Origin: an archaeon
GTDB lineage: Archaea; Thermoproteota; Nitrososphaeria; Nitrososphaerales; Nitrosopumilaceae
Assembly (NCBI GenBank): GCA_021824845.1
Contig: JAKAJY010000134.1
Location: 1 to 5,291 of the forward strand
Length of the DNA: 5,291 nucleotides
Direction of reading: 5' to 3'
The first letter of the stretch is position 1; each line of letters opens with the position of its first letter. Below are positions 1 to 4,669 of the stretch, in pieces. Under the pieces are notes generated by a model. That model did not search any database. It was not told the DNA's origin and was given only the letters and a program-made list of their open reading frames with translations. The translations under genes were made by a program, and so were the position numbers.

Positions 1-970
1 CGCACTGGAAATAGACAAGACAGAATTTGATGCAAAAATCAATATCTCAAATCCTCAACAAATGAAGACATTTTTGGATGAGGAAAACAGAATGCTCAAA
101 AACATGGTTGACAAAGTAATCGGCTCCGGTGCAAATCTCTTGCTATGTCAGAAAGGAATTGACGACATGGCACAGCACTATTTGGCACGAGCTGGAATCA
201 TGGCAGTAAGACGTGTCAAGGAATCTGACATGACAAAACTTGCAAAGGCAACCGGTGCTAGAATCATAACAAACCTTGATGATCTATATGAAAAAGACCT
301 TGGTACTGCACAACTAGTAGAAGAGCGCAAAATTGAGGAAGATAGATGGGTCTTTGTTGAAGGATGCAAGAACCCAAAATCTGTTACACTGTTACTCCGT
401 GGCGGCTCACAGCGAGTAGTTGATGAAGTAGACAGATCAGTTCACGATGCATTAATGGTAGTAAAAGATGTCATGGAAAACCCACTAATCGTGGCAGGCG
501 GTGGCGCACCAGAGACATTTGCTGCAACAAGACTACGTAATTGGGCAAAATCCCTGGAAGGACGAGAGCAATTAGCAGTAGAGAAATTCGCAGACTCCTT
601 AGAAGTAATTCCATTGACACTATCGGAGAATGCTGGAATGGACCCAATTGACACACTAACCAATTTACGATCAAAGCAACTCAAGGGAGAAAAATGGACC
701 GGAGTTGATGTAATGAAGGGACGAGTCGGCAACATGAAGACAAGCGAGATAATCGAGCCACTCTCTGTCAAAAACCAAATAGTATCTGCCGCAACCGAGG
801 CTGCATGTATGCTATTAAGAATCGATGATGTTATCTCTGTCGCAAAATCTGCCGGACCTCCAGGAGGAGACATGGGTGGCATGGGCGGAATGCCTGGAAT
901 GGGAGGAATGGGCGGTATGGGTGGCATGCCAGGAATGGGTGGCATGGGCGACATGGGCATGGACATGTAA
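1..970 (+). CDS. ths: Thermosome (group II chaperonin, CCT/TriC-like) subunit, 3' part
   Basis: The frame is open from the left edge (first full codon at base 2), so the N-terminus lies outside the window; about 322 of roughly 545 residues typical of the family are present. Thermosomes form cytosolic double-ring ATP-driven folding chambers with a built-in lid. Visible here are the apical domain (CQKGIDDMAQHYL, GIMAVRRVKESDM, VEGCKNPKSVTLLLRGG), then the intermediate and C-terminal equatorial regions with the nucleotide-contacting GGGAPE (bases 497-514) and NAGMDPIDTL. The GDGTT ATP motif expected nearer the N-terminus is not in the window. The protein ends in a Gly/Met-rich tail of about 35 residues. 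The first ATG at base 62 is internal, because the upstream codons (ALEIDKTEFDAKI) still match the family. Whether it is an alpha or beta subunit cannot be decided here. Confidence 0.97.
   Translation, partial: ALEIDKTEFDAKINISNPQQMKTFLDEENRMLKNMVDKVIGSGANLLLCQKGIDDMAQHYLARAGIMAVRRVKESDMTKLAKATGARIITNLDDLYEKDLGTAQLVEERKIEEDRWVFVEGCKNPKSVTLLLRGGSQRVVDEVDRSVHDALMVVKDVMENPLIVAGGGAPETFAATRLRNWAKSLEGREQLAVEKFADSLEVIPLTLSENAGMDPIDTLTNLRSKQLKGEKWTGVDVMKGRVGNMKTSEIIEPLSVKNQIVSAATEAACMLLRIDDVISVAKSAGPPGGDMGGMGGMPGMGGMGGMGGMPGMGGMGDMGMDM
863..967 (+). repeat. GGM-rich low-complexity tail coding region with a 36-bp tandem duplication
   Basis: The last 35 codons of the thermosome gene encode a tail made almost only of Gly and Met with some Pro and Asp. 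Within it the 12-residue unit GGMGGMPGMGGM occurs twice in direct tandem, at bases 875-910 and 911-946. The two DNA copies differ only at third codon positions (7 of 36 bases by eye), so the protein repeat is exact. Similar GGM tails are known in bacterial GroEL and in many thaumarchaeal and haloarchaeal thermosomes, where they lie flexibly inside the cavity. Confidence 0.9.
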
Positions 971-982
971 TTCCATCAAACG

Positions 983-988
983 TTTATT
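983..988 (+). promoter_or_regulatory. Putative TATA box for the 93-aa membrane protein gene
   Basis: TTTATT lies 25-30 bases upstream of the TTG at 1013, the spacing expected of an archaeal TATA box driving a leaderless transcript. No Shine-Dalgarno-like sequence precedes the start codon, which agrees with a leaderless message. The element is short and AT-rich, so chance occurrence is possible. Confidence 0.4.
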
Positions 989-995
989 TCCTAAG

Positions 996-1009
996 AATTT
1001 TTAAAAAAA
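996..1009. terminator. Poly-T/poly-A tract, possible bidirectional archaeal terminator
   Basis: AATTTTTAAAAAAA gives five T on the + strand (998-1002), 28 bases after the thermosome stop, and seven T on the - strand (1009-1003). Archaeal RNA polymerase can terminate at plain T-tracts without a hairpin. The + tract could end the thermosome mRNA. The - tract is the first run of five or more T that I find downstream of glnA. The assignment is inferred from composition only. Confidence 0.4.
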
Positions 1010-1012
1010 CCG

Positions 1013-1294
1013 TTGAGTGGCGCAACCAAAGTTCTCACATCTGTCAAATACGCATACATAATCGCGTTCTTTGCATTACTCTCTGGCGTCTTTTATCCAT
1101 TCATTCAGGGTGGAACACTTGACTTTACCATATACGGTGTGATCATTTTGTTTGTTGGACTTGCCGGAGCAATAATGATCTACAAGGCAGCAACATCTGA
1201 TAAGAAACGAGGATTCTACATTGGAATCGGATTTGGGTTGTTCGCAATATCACTGTATTACATTTTGCAGCTTACTGGCAGACCGTTGGCCTAG
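1013..1294 (+). CDS. Small three-helix membrane protein, uncharacterised
   Basis: A 93-residue protein with three predicted membrane helices at about residues 13-31, 38-57 and 67-87, joined by short loops; the loop between helices 2 and 3 is charged (TSDKKRG). There is no signal-peptide cleavage motif, no cysteine or histidine cluster and no catalytic motif, so no function can be assigned. The start is TTG: the frame has a stop at 992-994 and no ATG or GTG in between, and the next Met is residue 55, inside helix 2. A TATA-like TTTATT sits 25-30 bases upstream, suggesting its own promoter within the thermosome 3' region. Its TAG stop overlaps the glnA stop by 4 bases on the opposite strand. 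I do not recognise the family. Confidence 0.8.
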   Translation: MSGATKVLTSVKYAYIIAFFALLSGVFYPFIQGGTLDFTIYGVIILFVGLAGAIMIYKAATSDKKRGFYIGIGFGLFAISLYYILQLTGRPLA

Positions 1295-2751
1295 ACATCA
1301 AAGTAAAGATAGAACTCGTGCGGATGTGGACGAATTGATATCTCTCTGTGATCCTTTCTGCCAATTTCTATAATTTTGTCAATCACTTCGTTTGAATAAA
1401 TTGGATTGAGGAACTTGCGGTCGCTTTCTAACTCATCTAGTGCCTCGCCGAGATTTGCTGGGACCGTTTTGATTCCGCGCTTTGAGCGCTCTTCTTTTGT
1501 CATGTGGTAAATGTTCTCCAGCACTGGGTCACCTGGCTCGGTCTTCTTTTTGATTCCATCAAGGCCTGCCGCCAAGACTGCAGAGAACACCAAATATGGA
1601 TTGGATGACGGGTCTGGTGCTCTATACTCGAATCTCTTTAGGTAAGAATATTTTTCTCCTCGGAAATGCTCTGGTACCCTGATGGCTGCTGATCTGTTGC
1701 TTGGACTCCATGCAATGTATACTGGTGCCTCATAGCCCGGCACTAATCTGTGATAAGAGTTGGTGGTTGGATTTGTAATGGCACAAAGTGCTCTTGCGTG
1801 GCTTAGTATGCCTCCACAGAAATATCTACCTACCTGACTTATTTCGTCTTTAGAGTCTTTATCGTAAAATGCGTTCTTGTTGTTCTTCCACAAACTGACA
1901 TTTGTGTGCATGCCAGAGCCGGCATCCATGGAGATGGGTTTTGGCATCATTGTAGCTACTTTGCCGAATTTTTGCGCCAGATTTTTTACAACATATTTGT
2001 AGGTCTGCGCACCGTCTGCGGCATTTGTCAGAAAATCATATTTGATGTCTATTTCACACTGGCCCGCAGTTGCTACCTCATGATGATGATTATCACACAG
2101 AATGCCAAAATGACCATTCAGCACATCGACGCACTCGTTTCTAAACTCGGTTAGTGTATCAGATGGTGTGGATGGATAGTAGCCTTCTTGGAGCCCCATT
2201 GGATAGCCGGTTCCTTCCTGGCTCCATGGTGCTTCCTTTGATTCTATGGAATATGATTGGCCCTTGTATGGAGTTAGAACATCCCATTGGACCTTATCAA
2301 ATACGAAAAATTCGACCTCTGGACCCCAATAGCTGAAATCAAAGCCCTGGGTTTTCAGATATTCTTCTGCTTTTTGTGCAATTGCCCTTGGGTCTCGCTC
2401 TAATCTCCCTCTGCCCCTGCCCCAATAAACATCGCAGATGAGACGTGCGGTCTTTTTCTCCGTCACCCATGGTATGATGGCAAATGTGTTTGGATCTGGC
2501 TTGAGCACTAGATCCGAATCATCAACGCTGGTAAATCCGACAATGGATGAGCCATCCAACTTTGGCAGGCCGTCCATCATTTGGTCTGGTGTAAAAGTAT
2601 CGGCAGAAATCGTGGTGTGGTGGTATCTGCCAACCAGGCTAGAAAATTGTAAATCAATAAAGCGAATGTTTTCGTGTTTTATTTTTGCAAAGACCTCATC
2701 TGGAGAATACTTGATTTGTGTTGTATCGCCGTGCGTTACTTTATATGGCAA
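1291..2751 (-). CDS. glnA: Glutamine synthetase, class I
   Basis: Catalyses ATP-dependent formation of glutamine from glutamate and ammonium in the cytosol, as a dodecamer in this class; it is the main entry of ammonium into biomass. The 486 residues match the full class I length. Visible are an N-terminal beta-grasp region with LDGSSIVGF (65-73), the metal-binding E145/E147 in WGPEVEFF, HHHEVATAGQ (222-231) with E233, the ATP signature KPISMDAGSGMHTNVS (271-286), the NPTTNSYHRLVPGYEAP stretch (R335), NRSAAIRVP (352-360) and E375/R377. The C-terminus (PHPHEFYLYFDV) and Tyr415 in NIYHM resemble the bacterial I-beta type, where that Tyr is the adenylylation site; modification here is not shown. 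The start is TTG: the frame has no ATG or GTG back to an upstream TAA, and an SD-like GAAGGA lies about 6 bases before it. It is divergent from gins51. Confidence 0.96.
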   Translation of the reverse strand: MPYKVTHGDTTQIKYSPDEVFAKIKHENIRFIDLQFSSLVGRYHHTTISADTFTPDQMMDGLPKLDGSSIVGFTSVDDSDLVLKPDPNTFAIIPWVTEKKTARLICDVYWGRGRGRLERDPRAIAQKAEEYLKTQGFDFSYWGPEVEFFVFDKVQWDVLTPYKGQSYSIESKEAPWSQEGTGYPMGLQEGYYPSTPSDTLTEFRNECVDVLNGHFGILCDNHHHEVATAGQCEIDIKYDFLTNAADGAQTYKYVVKNLAQKFGKVATMMPKPISMDAGSGMHTNVSLWKNNKNAFYDKDSKDEISQVGRYFCGGILSHARALCAITNPTTNSYHRLVPGYEAPVYIAWSPSNRSAAIRVPEHFRGEKYSYLKRFEYRAPDPSSNPYLVFSAVLAAGLDGIKKKTEPGDPVLENIYHMTKEERSKRGIKTVPANLGEALDELESDRKFLNPIYSNEVIDKIIEIGRKDHREISIRPHPHEFYLYFDV

Positions 2752-2766
2752 GTTTGTTCCTTCAGA

Positions 2767-2794
2767 CTTAAATCGGATAAGCCTTGGATTTAAG
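2767..2794. repeat. Inverted repeat CTTAAATC-N12-GATTTAAG centred between the two start codons
   Basis: A perfect 8-bp inverted repeat (2767-2774 and 2787-2794) with a 12-base spacer. Its centre (2780.5) coincides with the midpoint between the two divergent start codons (2780). The arms look like TATA elements, so the symmetry may simply reflect two mirror-image core promoters, or it could be an operator. Confidence 0.7.
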
Positions 2795-2799
2795 GCTTA
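2778..2799. repeat. Inverted repeat TAAGCCTT-N6-AAGGCTTA
   Basis: A second perfect 8-bp inverted repeat (2778-2785 and 2792-2799) with a 6-base loop, interleaved with the first. Its size and position are compatible with a dimeric repressor site overlapping the core promoters of glnA and gins51. A hairpin in RNA is less likely to matter, because it would lie largely upstream of the inferred transcription starts. No known archaeal operator matches it to my knowledge; it does not fit the GGAA-N6-TTCC NrpR site. Confidence 0.65.
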
Positions 2800-2808
2800 A
2801 GGTGTCTC

Positions 2809-3363
2809 ATGTCAGAAACAAAAAAAATTGATCTAAACTCGTTGTACTCTGCTCTAATCAGAGAAATTGAAAATGATCTCGTCCAAGAAATTGATCCGCA
2901 ATTTTATCTTGGACTAGCTGAATATCTTGGAAAACTAAAAAGCGAATCATACGATGGAATTGAAAACAAGATAAAAAACAAGCTGACAGAAATGATCACA
3001 CAAATTGTGTCATTGTTATTGAAAACCAGAGTCAGCAAGGTGAGTCATGGTGGGATGGATCTGACCAATCTGCTTGATGAGGAAAAATACATCATTGAAT
3101 CACTGCAGGACCAGCAGGAGAGAAAAGAGACGATCCTATCTGCTACCCTAAATGGCAGAACCAAGCTACTCGAATCTGTATCAAAAAAACACAAGGTCAA
3201 GCCAATTCCTGTGAGATTCCTAAAGGACTTTGATCAGTTTGTAGGCGCGGACTATACCAAATATGGTCCATACAAGACAGAGGAAATCGCAACCATTCCC
3301 AACGAGAACGCACAGGCACTAATTGCAAAAAACATCGCAGTCAAAATCACCATCCAAGAATAA
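2809..3363 (+). CDS. gins51: Archaeal GINS complex subunit Gins51 (Sld5/Psf1-like)
   Basis: GINS bridges the MCM helicase and GAN/Cdc45 in the archaeal CMG-like replicative helicase. The 184-residue protein has a helical N-terminal A domain (about 8-125; R74 and LTNLLDEEKYIIESL resemble the family core) followed by a small C-terminal beta-rich B domain (132-181) with VRFLKDFDQFVG, YGPYKTEEIATIP and NAQALIAKNIAVKI. The A-then-B order is that of Gins51 (Psf1/Sld5) and not Gins23. The ATG at 2809 is preceded by AGGTG with a 4-base spacer. The stop codon overlaps the next start (TAATG), indicating co-transcription and translational coupling with a small membrane protein. No replication gene such as mcm, priS or pcn is adjacent here, although archaeal gins genes are often beside such genes. 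Confidence 0.88.
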   Translation: MSETKKIDLNSLYSALIREIENDLVQEIDPQFYLGLAEYLGKLKSESYDGIENKIKNKLTEMITQIVSLLLKTRVSKVSHGGMDLTNLLDEEKYIIESLQDQQERKETILSATLNGRTKLLESVSKKHKVKPIPVRFLKDFDQFVGADYTKYGPYKTEEIATIPNENAQALIAKNIAVKITIQE

Positions 3364-3641
3364 TGTCACACATTGAGGGAATTGATGTAATTGACTTTGT
3401 GTTGCTGACTATCTATCCGGTGGCGGCACTGTTCTTAGTAGAGATGTTATTTAGAGTAATCAAGCTTGCAAACTGGATGAAGCTCTTCTCTCAAGCTATT
3501 GTATCCATTGGGTTTGGGATCGCATATCTTACTTTGATTACTGCTCATTGGCTAACGGCATTAGTGTTGTTTGCACTTGCTGCTGCCTTGCTATATCAGG
3601 CAAAAATAGCCAAAATCAAGCCTGGACGATCAATTTACTAG
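3363..3641 (+). CDS. Small three-helix membrane protein coupled to gins51
   Basis: A 92-residue hydrophobic protein with predicted membrane helices at about 10-31, 43-60 and 62-80, and a basic C-terminal end (KIAKIKPGRS). A charged stretch between helices 1 and 2 (RVIKLANWMK) favours a cytosolic loop. Its ATG shares its A with the gins51 TAA stop, so it is probably translated by ribosomes finishing gins51. It has no recognisable catalytic or ligand motif and I do not recognise the family. It resembles the 93-aa protein at 1013 only in size and helix number; I see no clear sequence similarity. Its TAG stop directly abuts the stop of the opposing AN1 gene. Confidence 0.82.
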   Translation: MSHIEGIDVIDFVLLTIYPVAALFLVEMLFRVIKLANWMKLFSQAIVSIGFGIAYLTLITAHWLTALVLFALAAALLYQAKIAKIKPGRSIY

Positions 3642-3848
3642 CTATTTCCCAAAGAGTTTACTGAAAAATCCCTTTTTCTGACGAATTACCTTTTTTTCGC
3701 CAAATCTTTTTGCACGAATTGAGCTGAGCTTCACACACCTATGTTCTTCTGGAAGTCTGTGCTCTGAGCAAAACTCATCCCTGCAGTAATTGCACTCAAA
3801 CGGCAGATCTGTTTCATTTCCGCAATATACGCAATTTACTTTCTTCAC
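3642..3848 (-). CDS. AN1-type zinc finger protein
   Basis: The 68-residue protein has one AN1 zinc finger: C6-x2-C9-x9-C19-x2-C22-x4-C27-x2-H30-x5-H36-x-C38, an exact match to the family spacing with all eight zinc ligands. AN1 fingers bind two zinc ions; in eukaryotes they occur in ubiquitin/stress proteins, while archaeal single-domain forms are uncharacterised. After the finger comes a basic stretch (RAKRFGEKKVIRQKK) and a short amphipathic end (GFFSKLFGK) that could contact nucleic acid or membrane, by inference only. The start is GTG: it sits five codons before the first zinc ligand and 26 bases from a TATA-like box. The gene is convergent with the gins51 pair and divergent from the SDR gene. 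Confidence 0.92.
   Translation of the reverse strand: MKKVNCVYCGNETDLPFECNYCRDEFCSEHRLPEEHRCVKLSSIRAKRFGEKKVIRQKKGFFSKLFGK
3671..3698 (+). terminator. Two T-tracts downstream of the gins51 pair, inside the AN1 gene
   Basis: CCTTTTTC (T5 at 3673-3677) and CCTTTTTTTC (T7 at 3691-3697) lie 32-56 bases after the stop of the small membrane protein. T-runs of this length terminate archaeal transcription, and no intergenic DNA exists here to hold a terminator. On the other strand the same bases encode Lys codons of the AN1 protein tail. The assignment is by composition and position. Confidence 0.45.
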
Positions 3849-3873
3849 TGATTTTTGGATTGTACAGATCTGC

Positions 3874-3880
3874 TAATAAA
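3874..3880 (-). promoter_or_regulatory. Putative TATA box for the AN1 zinc finger gene
   Basis: On the - strand TTTATTA lies 26-32 bases before the GTG start, the spacing for a leaderless archaeal transcript beginning at the start codon. No SD-like sequence precedes the GTG, which agrees with this. Confidence 0.5.
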
Positions 3881-3897
3881 CTGTAAAAAACTAAAAA

Positions 3898-3905
3898 CAT
3901 AAAAC
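3898..3905 (+). promoter_or_regulatory. Putative TATA box for the SDR gene
   Basis: CATAAAAC lies 24-31 bases upstream of the ATG at 3929, again consistent with leaderless transcription. The surrounding 80-bp divergent region is A-rich on this strand, so the exact box could be shifted (AACTAAAAAC just upstream is an alternative). Confidence 0.42.
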
Positions 3906-3928
3906 AACGACTGCAAAAGAATCGTATC

Positions 3929-4669
3929 ATGCTTAATGGTAAGATAGCAATCATAACCGGCGCATCAAGCGGAATAGGCGAGGCAACAGCACTTGCACTG
4001 TCCAAAGCAGGCGCCAAGGTTGCAATTGGTGCTAGAAGAACAGACAGACTAGAATCACTAAGGGAAAAAATAGAGAAAAATGGCGGCGAGGCCTTTGTGC
4101 AAAAGCTGGATGTAACGAAAAAATCAGAATGTGATTCGTTTGTGGATGCTGTCATAAAGAAATGGGGAACTGTAGATATTCTGGTAAATAATGCTGGACT
4201 GATGCCGCTTAGCTTTTTTAAAAATTTGAAAGTATTTGAATGGGATCAAATGATTGATGTCAATATCAAAGGAGTCTTGTATTGTACTGGAGCTGTGATT
4301 CCACACCTAAATGCCAAAAAATCCGGCCATATCGTAAACATTTCATCGGTTGCCGGAAGAATTGTGTTTCCTGCAGGCTCTGTTTATTGTGCCACTAAAC
4401 ATGCAGTTGCAGCATTTTCTGAAGGACTGCGACAGGAATTCAGCGTACGATCAAACATTAGAGTTACAAGCATCGAGCCAGGAGTTGTTGCAACAGAACT
4501 CAACGACACCATTACTGACGAATCACTCAAGGGATTTGTCGAGGCTACCAAGAAAATGGTCGCACTACAGGCAGAAGACATTGCAAATGCCATACTGTTT
4601 GCAGTAGAGTCACCGCCACACATGAATGTCAACGAAATTTTGATCAGACCAACCACACAAGAACGATAA
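3929..4669 (+). CDS. Classical short-chain dehydrogenase/reductase (SDR), NADP-type
   Basis: The 246-residue protein is a complete classical SDR, a Rossmann-fold NAD(P)-dependent oxidoreductase of alcohols or carbonyls. It has the cofactor motif TGASSGIG (10-17), Arg36-Arg37 after strand beta-2 (basic residues here favour NADP(H)), an acidic D61 before VT for adenine contact, NNAG (87-90), N112, S140 in NISSVAG, and Y153-x3-K157 in YCATK, so the N-S-Y-K tetrad is intact. The EPGVVATEL segment after the active site is typical. Overall it resembles the YdfG/COG4221-like group of broad-specificity reductases, but the substrate cannot be read from sequence. The stop is directly followed by the ATG of an FAD oxidoreductase, suggesting an operon of two redox enzymes. 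Confidence 0.95.
   Translation: MLNGKIAIITGASSGIGEATALALSKAGAKVAIGARRTDRLESLREKIEKNGGEAFVQKLDVTKKSECDSFVDAVIKKWGTVDILVNNAGLMPLSFFKNLKVFEWDQMIDVNIKGVLYCTGAVIPHLNAKKSGHIVNISSVAGRIVFPAGSVYCATKHAVAAFSEGLRQEFSVRSNIRVTSIEPGVVATELNDTITDESLKGFVEATKKMVALQAEDIANAILFAVESPPHMNVNEILIRPTTQER

Larger units (their letters stand above)
2752..2808. promoter_or_regulatory. Divergent glnA / gins51 promoter region
   Basis: 57 bases separate the glnA TTG (- strand) from the gins51 ATG (+ strand). On each strand there is a TTAAA-type AT-rich element about 35-43 bases before the start codon (CTTAAATC read on that gene's strand), which would place transcription about 10-15 bases before each start. Both predicted short leaders carry an SD-like sequence: AGGTG at 2800-2804 before gins51, and GAAGGA (about 2758-2763, - strand) before glnA. 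The TATA assignments are inferred; GATAAGCC at 2776-2783 sits at leaderless spacing for both genes and is an alternative. Confidence 0.55.

Noticed and set aside
62..64. ATG at 62 as the true start of the thermosome gene
   Set aside because: The 20 codons before it in frame match thermosome sequence and reach the window edge without a stop, so the gene begins upstream.
875..946. Tandem DNA repeat considered as a CRISPR-like or mobile repeat
   Set aside because: It is in-frame protein low complexity with no spacers and only synonymous differences, so it is explained as the GGM tail.
442..966. 174-codon open frame on the - strand inside the thermosome gene
   Set aside because: It lies fully antisense to a strongly conserved gene. 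Its Pro/Met/Ile-rich start is the mirror of the GGM repeat, and it has no family features.
2778..2799. NrpR-type nitrogen operator at glnA
   Set aside because: The inverted repeat TAAGCCTT-N6-AAGGCTTA does not match the GGAA-N6-TTCC pattern known from methanogens.
2438..2800. 120-codon + strand frame opposite the 5' end of glnA
   Set aside because: It is antisense to conserved glutamine synthetase motifs and runs through the divergent promoter. The protein has no recognisable features.
2752..2808. Possible replication origin next to a GINS gene
   Set aside because: The region is only 57 bp. It shows no origin recognition box-like repeats and no cdc6 gene is nearby; promoter function explains it better.
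3814..4155. 113-codon - strand frame overlapping the AN1 and SDR 5' ends
   Set aside because: It is antisense to the SDR cofactor-binding region and would cover both promoters. It is a shadow of codon usage.
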